64,000 bases of DNA from CAVYWD01 sp963772225. Its GTDB lineage: Bacteria > Myxococcota > Myxococcia > Myxococcales > UBA5297. Location: assembly GCA_963772225.1 (NCBI GenBank), contig CAVYWD010000002.1, positions 1,674,001-1,738,000 of the forward strand. The letters run 5' to 3'. The notes under the pieces are model-generated. The model was not told where the DNA came from and ran no database searches. It saw nothing but the letters and a program-made list of their open reading frames with translations. Both the position numbers and the translations under genes were made by a program. The number at the start of each line of letters is the position of its first letter. Position 1 is the stretch's first letter. Shown here piece by piece: positions 1-9,090 of the stretch.

Positions 1-75
1 GACCACGAGGTCGTAGGCGGCGGAGAGCGCGACGATGCGGGCGACGGGAGGCGGCGTGGGGGTGTCGAGGTTCAT
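1..75 (-). CDS. Truncated gene, N-terminus of an unidentified (probably membrane) protein
   Basis: An ATG at 75 on the minus strand opens a reading frame that runs off the window edge after 25 codons, beginning MNLDTPTPPPVARIVALSAA. The hydrophobic stretch after the proline-rich start suggests an inner-membrane protein, but too little is present for a family assignment. It lies directly downstream of a MerR-type promoter (82-113), with the ATG only a few bases past the putative -10, so the transcript may be nearly leaderless. Confidence 0.45.
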   Translation of the reverse strand, partial: MNLDTPTPPPVARIVALSAAYDLVV

Positions 76-81
76 CGCTGC

Positions 82-113
82 AGCGTGCACCCTGCACCGC
101 AGTGCAGGGTCAA
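82..113 (-). promoter_or_regulatory. MerR-type operator/promoter
   Basis: A perfect 9-bp inverted repeat ACCCTGCAC-CGCA-GTGCAGGGT (89-110) sits between a minus-strand -35 TTGACC (108-113) and a weak -10 CACGCT (82-87), giving a 20-bp spacer. A dyad in an over-long 19-20 bp spacer is the hallmark of promoters activated by MerR-family regulators. The regulator itself is not in the window. It would drive the truncated gene at 1-75. Confidence 0.55.
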
Positions 114-260
114 GCGCGATTCTTCGGATCCACTTCTCGGGCGTGGAGCCGTCAAGGCGGCAAGGGCGGAGGAAATGCGAGGAGCTCCCGCTTTCCTTGC
201 CAGGCGTCGCCGCTCCGCTCACCCTCAACCTGACCTCGCAGTGTCCCGCGAAAGGGCCGC

Positions 261-1187
261 TCAACTTTCCTGGTGCGGTCGCCTGGGTCTCGGTCGAGGA
301 CGATTGAGCTCACGGGCGCTACTTGCTCGCGCCCGGGCGCCTCGCGCCGCGGCGCGAACGGACTCGGCGAGCGTCGCGATCGCGGGGAGCCGCGGGGCCA
401 CCCGAAGCCGCACCACGCCCGCCGTCACCCGGCCGATTTCCGGCGGCACCGGCTCCATCATCAGCCTCGCCGCGTGAGGTGAACGGTCGATCACCCGGCG
501 CGGCAGGAGCGTCCAACCGAGGCCGGCCGCGACACACCCCAAGATGCCCTCGAGGGTGCCGAACTCCATGACGTCGGAAGTGGCGTGGCCGATGACTCGC
601 TGCCAGGCCAGCGCCCGCGCGCGGTACGCGCACCCGTCGCGGAAGAGGATTGCGGGCTGCTGCACCAAATCGACGCCCTCCGCGGCGACCTGCACGAGCT
701 CCTCGACGACCAGCTCCTCGAACTCGAGGTCTGGGTGGCTGACTGGGCCACTGACGAGCGCGCAGTCGATGGCGTGGGCGAGCACCTTCTCCACCAGCGC
801 AGCCGCAGTGTCGGTCCCGACGCGCAGGCTCAGGGCTGGGTGTTTGGCGCGCATCGCGGCGAGCGCGGACGGCAGGTACAGGAAGGCGAAGCTTTCCGTC
901 GCGCCGACGCGGAGCTCTCCGGCGCCGTCCCCCACCTGTCGGAGAGCGGCGACGGTCTGGCGCTCCAGAGCGAGGAGCCGCCGCGCGTAGTCGAGCAGCA
1001 CCCGGCCCGCCGGCGCCAGCTCGAGTCCGCGCCCGGTGCGAAAGAAGAGCTCCGCGCCCAGCTCGACCTCCAGCCGCTGAATGCGGCTCGTCACGTTCGA
1101 CTGCACGGTGTGCAGCTTGCGCGAAGCGGCGAGCACCCCGCCCTCTTCGACCACGGCCTGAAACGTTCGAAGCGCGAGGAGCTCCAT
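261..1187 (-). CDS. LysR-family transcriptional regulator
   Basis: Protein of 308 aa starting MELLALRTFQAVVEEGG. The N-terminal winged helix (about residues 1-60) has the LysR pattern AASRKLHTVQSNVTSRIQRLE, followed by the two-lobed effector-binding domain to about residue 290 and a short Arg/Pro-rich tail. The start at 1187 is preferred because it begins exactly where LysR proteins usually begin; an upstream in-frame opening adds only nonsense sequence. It is transcribed divergently from the MFS gene at 1287, with tandem palindromes in the shared 99-bp region, so it probably controls that transporter. The inducer cannot be read from sequence. Confidence 0.9.
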   Translation of the reverse strand: MELLALRTFQAVVEEGGVLAASRKLHTVQSNVTSRIQRLEVELGAELFFRTGRGLELAPAGRVLLDYARRLLALERQTVAALRQVGDGAGELRVGATESFAFLYLPSALAAMRAKHPALSLRVGTDTAAALVEKVLAHAIDCALVSGPVSHPDLEFEELVVEELVQVAAEGVDLVQQPAILFRDGCAYRARALAWQRVIGHATSDVMEFGTLEGILGCVAAGLGWTLLPRRVIDRSPHAARLMMEPVPPEIGRVTAGVVRLRVAPRLPAIATLAESVRAAARGARARASSARELNRPRPRPRRPHQES

Positions 1188-1204
1188 GGTGTATCTCCAT
1201 TGCC

Positions 1205-1222
1205 GAACGGTTCGTTCTGAAC
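1205..1222. promoter_or_regulatory. Tandem palindromes, candidate LysR operator
   Basis: Two abutting perfect dyads, GAAC-G-GTTC (1205-1213) and GTTC-T-GAAC (1214-1222), lie between the divergent LysR and MFS starts. The second also fits a T-N11-A LysR core. Position and symmetry suggest the regulator's binding site; there is no experimental support. Confidence 0.5.
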
Positions 1223-1286
1223 AAATCGTTTGCGCAGATACCCTACCGTCGACATCGTGGGCCCAGCAAGCCGCGGAGGCGACCCC

Positions 1287-2507
1287 ATGGATGAGATGGA
1301 CGAGCGCGCGAACCGAACGAGGGTGTTGGCCGGAGGGATCTTCAGCCTCGTGCTGACGATGGGCGTGGCCCGCTTCCCCTACACGCCCCTCTTGCCGCTG
1401 ATGCAAAGGCAGGCTGGGCTCGGCGTCGCCGAGGCCGGTTGGTTGGCGGCGATCCACTACGTCGGCTATCTGTGCGGAGCCGTCGTGGCGTCGGCGCTGA
1501 GCGACTCGAGGCTCAAGGACCGGATGTACCGGTTGGGGCTCGTCGTCGCCGTCGCCAGCACGGCGGCGATGGGCCTGACGACCCACTTCTACGCCTGGGC
1601 GGTGGCGCGCTGGTTCGCCGGCGTGGGCACCGCCGCGGGCATGTTGCTCGGCACCGGCCTGGTGTTGAGCTGGCTCATGCGCCGCGGCTACCGAAGCGAG
1701 CTGGGCATCCATTTCTCGGGCATCGGCCTGGGCATCGCCGCGAGCGCGGTCGGCGTCGAGCTGATGAGCCGGTGGCTCGACTGGCAGGGGCAGTGGCTGG
1801 CCTTTTCCGCCCTCGGCTGCGCCCTCTTGGTTCCGTCGCTGCGGTGGGTGCCGCGGCCGGACAGGGGCCCCGCTGCCAAGCGCGACGGTGCCATGGCGGA
1901 CCAGCCCCCCAGCGCGCTCTTTCTCCAACTGCTGATGGCCGCCTATTTCTGTGCCGGAGTCGGGTACGTGGTGAGCACCACGTTCATCGTCGCCATCGTC
2001 GATCATTTGCCGGGGCTCGCCGGTCAGGGCTCCCGGGTCTTCTTGGTCATCGGGCTCGCTGCAGCGCCCGCTTGCGCCGCGTGGGACTTCGTCGCTCGCC
2101 GCACCGGCTACCTCAACGCCCTCATCCTGGCCAGCGTCATCGAGATGGCGGGCATCGCGCTGCCGGTAACCGGCCGCGGGCTGGCGGCGGCGCTCGCCGT
2201 CGCCGTGCTTTTCGGCGGCACGTTCGTCGGCGGGGTGAGCCTGGTGCTCACCATGGCCGGGCGGTACTACCCGACGCGACCGACGAAGATGATGGGGCGG
2301 TTGACCATCGCCTACGGCCTCGCGCAGATACTCGCCCCTGCCGTCACCGGTCGGCTCGCCGTCGCCCGGGGAGGTTACGCCTTCGGGCTCTACTTCGCCG
2401 CGGCGGTGACGGGACTTGGAACCGCATTGCTCGCTGGCCTCAAAGTCGTCTCTGCGCGCGGCGCGCCGCGGCTGCGAGGCAGCCTGGGTGCCGAGGCGGT
2501 CGAGTAG
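1287..2507 (+). CDS. YbfB/YjiJ-type MFS transporter
   Basis: Protein of 406 aa with about 12 hydrophobic segments. The N-terminal motif GVARFPYTPLLPLMQ and the following GWLAAIHYVGYLCGA are characteristic of the YbfB/YjiJ branch of the major facilitator superfamily, inner-membrane permeases of unknown substrate. The start at 1287 is chosen because a GGAGG-like ribosome site lies 7-10 bases upstream; an in-frame start at 1230 would add 19 unconserved residues and run into the operator. Divergent from and probably controlled by the LysR gene at 261-1187. Confidence 0.85.
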   Translation: MDEMDERANRTRVLAGGIFSLVLTMGVARFPYTPLLPLMQRQAGLGVAEAGWLAAIHYVGYLCGAVVASALSDSRLKDRMYRLGLVVAVASTAAMGLTTHFYAWAVARWFAGVGTAAGMLLGTGLVLSWLMRRGYRSELGIHFSGIGLGIAASAVGVELMSRWLDWQGQWLAFSALGCALLVPSLRWVPRPDRGPAAKRDGAMADQPPSALFLQLLMAAYFCAGVGYVVSTTFIVAIVDHLPGLAGQGSRVFLVIGLAAAPACAAWDFVARRTGYLNALILASVIEMAGIALPVTGRGLAAALAVAVLFGGTFVGGVSLVLTMAGRYYPTRPTKMMGRLTIAYGLAQILAPAVTGRLAVARGGYAFGLYFAAAVTGLGTALLAGLKVVSARGAPRLRGSLGAEAVE

Positions 2508-2550
2508 GCGCAGCCTCGGAGAGCGCTCGACCGCGCGAGCGTTCCCATCG

Positions 2551-2643
2551 AGGACCCCGCGCATCCACTACGTCAACGACGAGTGCTGCCGCATCCTCGG
2601 GTACACCCGCGAGGAGCTGCTGAGCCTGCGCCTTTGGGCGCCG
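2551..2643 (+). pseudogene. PAS-domain fragment
   Basis: A short open stretch encodes IHYVNDECCRILGYTREELL, the conserved helix-loop of a PAS sensor domain (compare the usual IVYVNxAACxLLGYxREELLG). Nothing recognisable flanks it: the rest of a PAS domain and any kinase or cyclase partner are absent. It is the remnant of a deleted signalling gene. The rest of the 2508-2892 gap holds nothing else I can identify. Confidence 0.5.
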
Positions 2644-2892
2644 GGGACGGGGTCAGGCGGGAACGACAAGTCGCAGACGACTCTGGAAGGGTCGGCCGAA
2701 TCGCACCCGCGGCGCCCCTCCTCGCGGCAGGCGCCGACCAACCCGTTGTCACACGCCGCGTTCAGCCCGCCGACGGACTCGTCGACCTGCCCGTTGGAGG
2801 CGATCGGCAAAACAGCAAAGTCGAAATGTACCCAGCTCGCCGACGTCCATCTCTGATTCGCAACGGAAATGAGGACGCGGTAAGTTCGACGG

Positions 2893-3669
2893 ATGAAACG
2901 CCTCCTCAAGTGGGTCGGCCTCATTCTGCTGCTCCTCGTCCTCGGCATCGCCGGCATCGTCGTCGCATCTTTCCGCGGCCTCGCGCCCATCCAGGACGGC
3001 CAGCAGCTCGGCGCCGTGCAGGTCGTCAAGGACGGAATCGTCTCCTGTTTCCTCGTAGACCTTGGGGAGCGCGAGGTGGCGCTGGTCGACGCCTGCAACG
3101 ACAAGGCGGCGACGAGCGTGCTCCGCGCCCTCTCGAAGCGAGGGCTCGGCCCCGAGGCGGTCAAGGCCATCTTCCTCGCCCACGGCGACCAGGACCACAT
3201 CCGCGGCGCTCTCGCCTTCCCCAAGGCGCAGGTCATGGCCCTCGCGGCTGACGTCGCCCTGGCCGAGGGGCGGGAAGTCCGACTCCTTCCGGGGCTCCTC
3301 TCGCCGAAGGACACCGGGGTGCGCGTCGGGCGCGCCCTCTCCGACGGCGAGGTGGTCGAGCTCTCGGGCGTCCCTTTTCGCGTCTTCGCCGTGCCGGGAC
3401 ACAGCAAGGGCAGCGCCGCCTTCCTCGCGCGGGGCGTGCTCTTCATGGGCGACAGCTCCGAGACGACGAGCGAAGGAGCGATGGCGCCCGCCAAACGCCT
3501 CACCACGAGCGATCCGGCGCAGAACCGCGATTCGCTCGTCAAGCTCGCGCAGAGGCTGGCGCCCTCCGCGGCAGAGGTGCAGGCGATCGCCCCGGCGCAC
3601 TCCGGCGTGCTCGCCAAGGGGCTCGCGCCCTTCGCCGACCTCGCCCGCACCCTGAGCTCCTCCCGCTGA
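2893..3669 (+). CDS. Membrane-anchored metallo-beta-lactamase-fold hydrolase
   Basis: Protein of 258 aa. Residues 5-27 form one hydrophobic N-terminal anchor; the rest is an MBL-fold domain. The metal-binding core reads HGDQDH (97-102), where the usual HxHxDH has Asp99 in place of the second His. Further ligands are H170 in PGHSKGS, D187 in FMGDSS and H236 in APAHSG. The altered first motif may change metal occupancy or point to a subfamily. Substrate unknown; probably acts on the periplasmic side. No operon partner: PAS debris lies upstream and decayed sequence downstream. Confidence 0.8.
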   Translation: MKRLLKWVGLILLLLVLGIAGIVVASFRGLAPIQDGQQLGAVQVVKDGIVSCFLVDLGEREVALVDACNDKAATSVLRALSKRGLGPEAVKAIFLAHGDQDHIRGALAFPKAQVMALAADVALAEGREVRLLPGLLSPKDTGVRVGRALSDGEVVELSGVPFRVFAVPGHSKGSAAFLARGVLFMGDSSETTSEGAMAPAKRLTTSDPAQNRDSLVKLAQRLAPSAAEVQAIAPAHSGVLAKGLAPFADLARTLSSSR

Positions 3670-3841
3670 AGGCCGCCGAGTCCGGCGTCCCCTACGCCGA
3701 ACCGGGCAGCTCGCGCGGGCGGCGCGACTCACCCTGGCGCCTTCAGGTCGTTGTGCTCCTGGCCGGTGTCGAAAGCGCCGGCCCTCTCAGGCCGCCTCTC
3801 GCCGGGCTGATCATCAGCGGCACAGCTCAAGGACAGGTCGC

Positions 3842-4560
3842 GGTGGACTGCTGAGAACCGTCGAGCTCGTCGCCGCCCGCGCGGAATCGGCGGCGACCTG
3901 GCCTCGTACGGGCGCCAAGGAGCGCATGAGTCTCGTCAGCGCAAGCCGCGCCGACCTCGGAGCCTCCGGCGAAATGGCGACTCATTTGTCCTCGGCCCTC
4001 ATTCTGGGCGGGCCGGAGCACGAGTGGCGGATCGACCTCGCGGACGCCATCAACCAGTGATCGCCTCTGCCGACGCCGAGCCAATACTTCGGATACAGCT
4101 TCGCTCTCTACACGAACGACAAGGAGATGCGGCAGACCTGCCGTGGAGGCTCCGTCACCGCGGCCTTCGTCCCGCCCGCGGCCATTACCGAGCACGGCGG
4201 CGACGGCTCGGTCACCACCTTCGACCCTCAACACCCGCTCACGAACGCGCAGCAGAACGCCCCTGATCAGGACCGCAGCTGCGGCGGCGGATACTGGGTC
4301 GGCGGCGACGCCAACACCGTCGCGCTGGGCGTCTTCGGCGGAATTCACGAGACCTCCCCCGGGGACGTGGCGGGTCATGAAGAACGGCGCGGAGGTGGCG
4401 TGGTTCGACTTCCAGGAGGCCTCCCCGTCGCGGACCCGATGGATCGACTGGTCGAGGCGATCGCCCGAATTGCCAGCGATCGGGATGCCAAAATTCCCCC
4501 TCGGCTGCAGAGATTTCGCGAAAGGGCGGTTCAAATGCGGCGGGCCTATCGAATCGCGGC
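3842..4560 (+). pseudogene. Decayed coding stretch, unidentified
   Basis: This part of the 3670-4606 gap has protein-like runs in shifting frames. One frame reads from about 3842 through WRIDLADAINQ to a stop at 4058-4060, then resumes in the same frame (SQYFGYSFALYTNDKEMRQ, later SCGGGYWVGGDANTVALGVF). After about 4360 a plausible continuation (RVMKNGAEVAWFDFQEAS) lies in another frame. The pattern fits one or two old genes broken by a stop and a frameshift. I recognise no family. Confidence 0.35.
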
Positions 4561-4606
4561 CATTGCCTCGCCCATTGCCGCGAGAAGAATCGAAAGGCCC
4601 CGCCGC

Positions 4607-5044
4607 TCACTCCCCCATCGCCTTGATGACGAGCCGCTTGGGCCGCCTCCCATCGAACTCGTAGTAGAAAATCTGTTGCCAAGGGCCCAGGTCCAGCGCG
4701 CCGCGGGTGATGGGCACCAAGATCTGGTGGCCAATAAGCAGGTTCTTCAAGTGCGCGTCGCCGTTGTCCTCACCCGAGTGGTGGTGCCGGTAGTTGGGCC
4801 CTGGCCGGCTGTCGTCGGCGGCCGGCCCCGGCGCGAGCTTCTGCACCCACTCCTCGATGTCGGCGTGCAGCCCCGGCTCGTCGTCGTTGATGAAGACGCC
4901 GGCGGTGATGTGCATGGCGCTGACGAGGACCATGCCCTCCTGGATGCCGCTCTCGCGCACGGCCTCGGCCACCTCCTGGGTCAGGCGCCGCAGCTCCCGC
5001 CGCTTGGGCGTGTTGAACGTCAAGTACTTCGTGTGGCTCTTCAT
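4607..5044 (-). CDS. yjbQ: YjbQ/UPF0047 family protein
   Basis: Protein of 145 aa, the normal full length of the YjbQ (UPF0047) family. It shows the family core SAMHITAGVFINDDEPGL followed by a His cluster YRHHHSGEDNGDAHLKN and the C-terminal GPWQQIFYYEFDGRR. Members have weak thiamine-phosphate synthase activity, but the physiological role is unsettled. A strong AGAGGAGG ribosome site precedes the ATG at 5044. It is divergent from the OmpA-type lipoprotein with about 160 bp between them. Confidence 0.93.
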   Translation of the reverse strand: MKSHTKYLTFNTPKRRELRRLTQEVAEAVRESGIQEGMVLVSAMHITAGVFINDDEPGLHADIEEWVQKLAPGPAADDSRPGPNYRHHHSGEDNGDAHLKNLLIGHQILVPITRGALDLGPWQQIFYYEFDGRRPKRLVIKAMGE

Positions 5045-5204
5045 CGCACTCCTCCTCTCTTGTCGTGAGGCGAAAGGTGTGCTTCGGTTCCCACCAATAC
5101 CAGCGCCGAAGCTCCGCCGCCCATCGCCCGCGCCACGCTCTTCCAGAGCCAGCGCGCTCGCGCGGGCGGCGCCCCCGAGGCGCCCTCACCCCAAGGAGAG
5201 CGTC

Positions 5205-6029
5205 ATGAAGCATCACGCCTTAGTCGCTTGTCTCGCCGCCCTCGCCGGCTGCGTCTCGTCGGGCACCCACGAGGCGCTCCAGAAGGAGCACGCGGCGACT
5301 CTCGCGGCGCTCAAGGAAGAGCAGAGCCTCCTCGACCAGGAGAAGAGCAAGTCGCAGGAGCTCAGCGGTCGCATCGCGCGGCAAGAGTCGGACATCGCGG
5401 CGGCCAACCGGGCCCGCGAGGCGCTGGAGGCCGAGAAGTCGGCGATGATCTCCGACAAGAGCAAGCTGCAGGCCTCCATCGACGACATGAAGCGCGCGCT
5501 CGCCGAGCTGGCCAAGCGCAAGGCCGAGGCCGACGCGCGCCTGTCCGAGTTCAAGAGCCTCATCAACCGGTTCCGCTCGCTCATCGACGCCGGCAAGCTC
5601 CAGGTGAAGATCGCCGACGGCCGCATGGTGGTGGAGCTCGCCTCCGACGTGCTCTTCGCCTCGGGCTCAGCGACGCTCTCCAAGGACGGCCAGGCGTCCA
5701 TCAAGGAAGTCGCGGGCGTGCTCGCCAGCATCCCGGAGCGCAAGTTCCAGGTCGAGGGCCACACCGACAACGTGCCCATCCGCTCGGCGCAGTACCGGTC
5801 GAACTGGGAGCTCGCCGCCGCGCGGTCCATCACCGTGGCCAAGACCATGGTCGACTCGGGGATGCCGGCCGAGCGCATCAGCGCCTCGAGCTACGGCGAG
5901 TTCAAGCCCGCGCGCCCGAACGACAGCGCCGAGGGCAAGGCCGCCAACCGGCGCATCGAGATCGTCGTCGTGCCCGACCTCTCCAGCTTGCCCGGGTTCG
6001 AGGAGTTGAAGCGGGTGGCCGCGCAGTAG
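5205..6029 (+). CDS. OmpA-family peptidoglycan-binding lipoprotein with coiled coil
   Basis: Protein of 274 aa. A lipoprotein signal ends at lipobox LAGC (13-16). Residues about 20-130 are Lys/Glu/Ala-rich heptad sequence, a predicted coiled coil. The OmpA C-terminal domain follows (about 145-258) with GHTDNVPI, NWELAAARS and NRRIEI, the residues that bind diaminopimelate in peptidoglycan. It likely tethers the outer membrane to the cell wall. The ATG at 5205 is preferred because AAGGAGAG lies just upstream and the signal begins there; longer frames lack any signal. Confidence 0.9.
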   Translation: MKHHALVACLAALAGCVSSGTHEALQKEHAATLAALKEEQSLLDQEKSKSQELSGRIARQESDIAAANRAREALEAEKSAMISDKSKLQASIDDMKRALAELAKRKAEADARLSEFKSLINRFRSLIDAGKLQVKIADGRMVVELASDVLFASGSATLSKDGQASIKEVAGVLASIPERKFQVEGHTDNVPIRSAQYRSNWELAAARSITVAKTMVDSGMPAERISASSYGEFKPARPNDSAEGKAANRRIEIVVVPDLSSLPGFEELKRVAAQ

Positions 6030-6082
6030 CGGGCGCGCCTCGCGCGCTGCGCCGCGTCTTCGAGGGCCTTCGTCATCGCTCC

Positions 6083-6220
6083 GAAATATCTGCTCCATCT
6101 CAACGTCCAATCCATCCCGGCTGGCGTCGTTGCTCGTCGGTTACATGCCCTCTGGCATGCGCCCTCCTCGCGCCTCGCCATCCGGGCGCCTCGGACGTTG
6201 AGATCTGGAGCATCTATTTC
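6083..6220. repeat. 138-bp nested hairpin element
   Basis: The gap between the lipoprotein and the GH13 gene is filled by a long imperfect inverted repeat. The left arm 6083-6108 and right arm 6193-6220 match over about 24 positions (shared blocks GAAATA, TGCTCCA, TCTCAACGTCC) with one 2-base mismatch and a 2-base bulge. In the loop is a perfect small hairpin CATGCC-CTCT-GGCATG (6144-6159). It could be a miniature transposable element or a structured RNA; nothing in it codes. Confidence 0.6.
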
Positions 6221-6269
6221 TGCGCGATTCCTTAGGCGACGGGGCCCTCGAAGCATTTCATGGGGTCGA

Positions 6270-7790
6270 TCAACGCTCCGGCGCGCTCGCGCCCATCTCC
6301 CGCACCTCGAAGACGCAATACGCCCATGGCGCCATGTCGAGGTACAAACCGCGTTCAAGGAGCGCGTCCCCGCCTCGCTCGTAGCGCTCTCGGCCCATGA
6401 GGTCCTCCAAGGTCAGGCGCTTTCCGGCGAGGCCGGGCAGGGGCGCCCCCGCGTAGCACTGCGCTTGGTCGGGGCCAAAGTTCACGGCGACGAGCCACTT
6501 GCCGCCGGCCTTTCCTTCCCAGGAAAAGACCACGAACTGATTCCAGGTCGGGTTTCCTTTCCATGCCGGCCGGCAGCTCCAGAGGAGCCATTCTCCGTCT
6601 TGCACCTTTGCGCGATTCACGCATTGCAGGAGCCTTTCATAAAAGGACTGCGCCTCTGAATCGGGCGGCTCGGCATTCCTTCGCCGCAAGTGCATGGAGG
6701 CCTGAAAGCGCCGGCCTTCGAATTGGCCCTCGTGAAAGAAGCCGAGGCCGGGCGCGAGATAGCAAATGACCGCGGCCGCCTGATGCACCGGCCAATGGAA
6801 GACCTCCGCCGCCCGCGGCTCGTCGTGGTTCTCCAGAAATCGTGCGCATCGGCGCTGAAGGCCCACGTCGGCCTGGAGGTGCTCGCGCACCGCCGCGGCT
6901 TCTTGAGCGCGCAGGCGGTCGTACAGCCCTTTGTCGTAGGCGCAGTCGAACCCCTGCTGCAGCAGCGCTTCCTCCAGGTCCCAATAGGCCTCCGCCATGG
7001 TGAAGAATCCGGGCGCCTCCTTCCGCGCGCTCGCCAGCGCCTCGGGCCAGAAGGGCTCGTCCACGGGGGCGGAGCCGTCCTTGGGCAGCGACGCCGGCCC
7101 CCAGGTGCGCTGGAAAACCTCGGGGAGCACCAGCATGGCCATGTCGCAGCGGGCGCCGTCGCATCGGCGCGCGACCGAGCGAAAGGACTCGATCAGCGCC
7201 GCCCGGCACCCGGCGTGCCGGAGGTTGAGCTGCAGGCTGTCCTGCCACGGCGGAAAGAACGGGTCGCGCCCGCGCGCCAGCGCCAGCGGGCCGCGGCTCG
7301 TCTCGACCTTGTAGTAGCTCCCCGGCGACAGCGCGACGTCCCGCTCGGTGCCCTCGATGAAATACTCCGGGTGCTCCAACGCCCACGGATGGTCCAGCCC
7401 GACGTGGTTCGGCACAAAGTCGAGCATGAGCCGCAACCCCAGCTTCGCGAGCCGCTTTCGCGTCCGCTGGAGCGCCGCGTCGCCTCCCAGCTCGGCGCGG
7501 ACCGAATAGCCTTGAATGGCGAAAGGCGAGCCGACCACGTCCGCGTCGGTGAAATCGGGGAGCGCTCGGCGGTAGCCTTGGCGCCACTCCGGCTGCTCCC
7601 GAGACACCCGGCGGCTCTCTGGGCCGATTTGCCACACCCCGAGAATCCAGACCCATTCGAAGCCGCGGTCGGCGAGCCCTTGAAAGAGCTCGTCCGGCAG
7701 GTCGTCGAGCGTGGCGCCGCGCCCGAGCGCCTGCGCGCGCTCGAAGAGCAGGGGGCGAGGGTTGAGCTGGAAGAGCAACGGGTGGGCCAT
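6270..7790 (-). CDS. GH13 alpha-amylase-family glycoside hydrolase/transglycosylase
   Basis: Protein of 506 aa with all four GH13 regions: I DFVPNH (124-129), II GARCDMAM with nucleophile D216, III MAEAYWD with acid/base E267, and IV FLENHDE with D323. No signal peptide is visible, so it probably acts in the cytoplasm on glycogen, trehalose or maltose-type substrates. Subfamily and exact reaction cannot be decided by eye. The start at 7790 (MAHPLLFQLNPR) fits the beta-1 strand of the barrel. It is divergent from the lipoprotein gene at 8045. Confidence 0.88.
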   Translation of the reverse strand: MAHPLLFQLNPRPLLFERAQALGRGATLDDLPDELFQGLADRGFEWVWILGVWQIGPESRRVSREQPEWRQGYRRALPDFTDADVVGSPFAIQGYSVRAELGGDAALQRTRKRLAKLGLRLMLDFVPNHVGLDHPWALEHPEYFIEGTERDVALSPGSYYKVETSRGPLALARGRDPFFPPWQDSLQLNLRHAGCRAALIESFRSVARRCDGARCDMAMLVLPEVFQRTWGPASLPKDGSAPVDEPFWPEALASARKEAPGFFTMAEAYWDLEEALLQQGFDCAYDKGLYDRLRAQEAAAVREHLQADVGLQRRCARFLENHDEPRAAEVFHWPVHQAAAVICYLAPGLGFFHEGQFEGRRFQASMHLRRRNAEPPDSEAQSFYERLLQCVNRAKVQDGEWLLWSCRPAWKGNPTWNQFVVFSWEGKAGGKWLVAVNFGPDQAQCYAGAPLPGLAGKRLTLEDLMGRERYERGGDALLERGLYLDMAPWAYCVFEVREMGASAPER

Positions 7791-7961
7791 GCTGGGACCT
7801 TCTCTCTCGGGCGGCAAACGAAAGGTGGAGGGCATTGCCTCGCGTGAGCTCCGGAAAGGCCGCGAGCCAATATTGCGCCGCGTCCCTCGAATCGCCGCCG
7901 TTTCAGCGGCTTCGGGCTCGGGCTTTCCGAGATTCGTCGCGAGGCTCACATTGTTCGCTCG

Positions 7962-7990
7962 TTGACACCATTGTCCCGAGCGGGTAAAGA
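7962..7990 (+). promoter_or_regulatory. Sigma-70-type promoter
   Basis: TTGACA (7962-7967), 17-bp spacer, TAAAGA (7985-7990), in a comparatively AT-rich patch 55 bp upstream of the lipoprotein ATG at 8045. Good fit to a housekeeping promoter. Confidence 0.55.
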
Positions 7991-8044
7991 ATTTTCCCGC
8001 CTGCCGGGTGGGAACCAACGCATTCGACCTTAAGGGTGGGAAAG

Positions 8045-9057
8045 ATGAAATCGATTCGACGCCTCCATTCGTTTCCGCTCGCGGCGGCGGCGATTCTCGG
8101 AGCATGCGCCACGACCAAGCTGGACACTGCGCGACCGATTACCGAACGCGGAAATCTGGTGGTCGGGAGAAGCTTTGACCAGGGAGGCGAGCGGCTCGAT
8201 CTCGCCGACATGTTGAAGAAGCTCGAGGCCGACGAGCGGACGGGCGACGATGTCCGGCGCAGCGAGGGGCTCGCGATCGCGGGAGGGCTCATGCAAGCCG
8301 GAGGTGCCCTGCTGGGCGGGGTCTACCTCGGGCTCTGGGAGGCCGGCCGCTCTGCGAACTGGGTCGGCCTCGGCGCCGGTGCGGGGCTCATGGTCGCCTC
8401 TTGGCCGATAAGCTACCTGTCCGCTCGATCGCTCTCAAAGGCGATCGACACCTACAACGCCGGGGTGAATTCGGCCGGAGGCCTCGAGGACGGCTCCCCG
8501 GAGCGTGAGGCCGCGCTGGCAGCCTCCAACGCCCTCCGCTGGACGCTGCAGGTCGGCTTCGACTTCGGCTTCAAAGAGGTCGCCTGGGTCACCGATGGCG
8601 AGCGGCGCTCGCTCCACCTCAATGACGGCTTTGCGCTCCGCTTCGGAGTCGCGGTCCCCTATGGGGCTTGGGAAACCGAGCTGAGGGCAGGCATCAAGCT
8701 GCGAGAGCTGACGTGGCAGGGCTCGGCCGCGACGGAGAGCGACATTGGCTGGCTCACCGTCCCGGTCGAAGCGCTGCAGGCGCTCAACGTCGGGCCGATC
8801 CGACTCGCTGCAGGGCTCGCAATCCACCATTTCCGATGTTGCTCGTCACGGGGGAGGCTTCCTCCTCGACCATTCACTTCGCGCCGGCCGTCGGCGCGGT
8901 AGCCGAAGCCCGCTACCAGGCGGTCCTTACCCCGCTCCGGCGCGGGGTCCCTACGACGAACTCCCTGGGCGTCCGGTACGAATGGCTCGCCGTCTTCTCG
9001 GGCGGCAGGTCCACCGACGGGGGCGCGGTTGGAGTCTTCAGCCAAACGGCCTTTTGA
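8045..9057 (+). pseudogene. Outer-envelope lipoprotein interrupted by one frameshift
   Basis: The ATG at 8045 opens a lipoprotein signal with lipobox LGAC, then a repetitive Gly/Ala helical region and beta-rich sequence to about 8830 (GLAIHHF). The protein continues in a different frame from about 8835 (MLLVTGEASSSTIHFAPAVG) to the stop at 9057. Restoring one C at the CC of 8833-8834 fuses the halves into about 337 aa whose C-terminal half resembles a small outer-membrane beta-barrel. No family recognised. The shift is either a sequencing error or a recent loss. It sits behind the promoter at 7962. Confidence 0.6.
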
Positions 9058-9090
9058 GAGTCGCAGCGCTCCGCTCCACCCGCCAGACGC

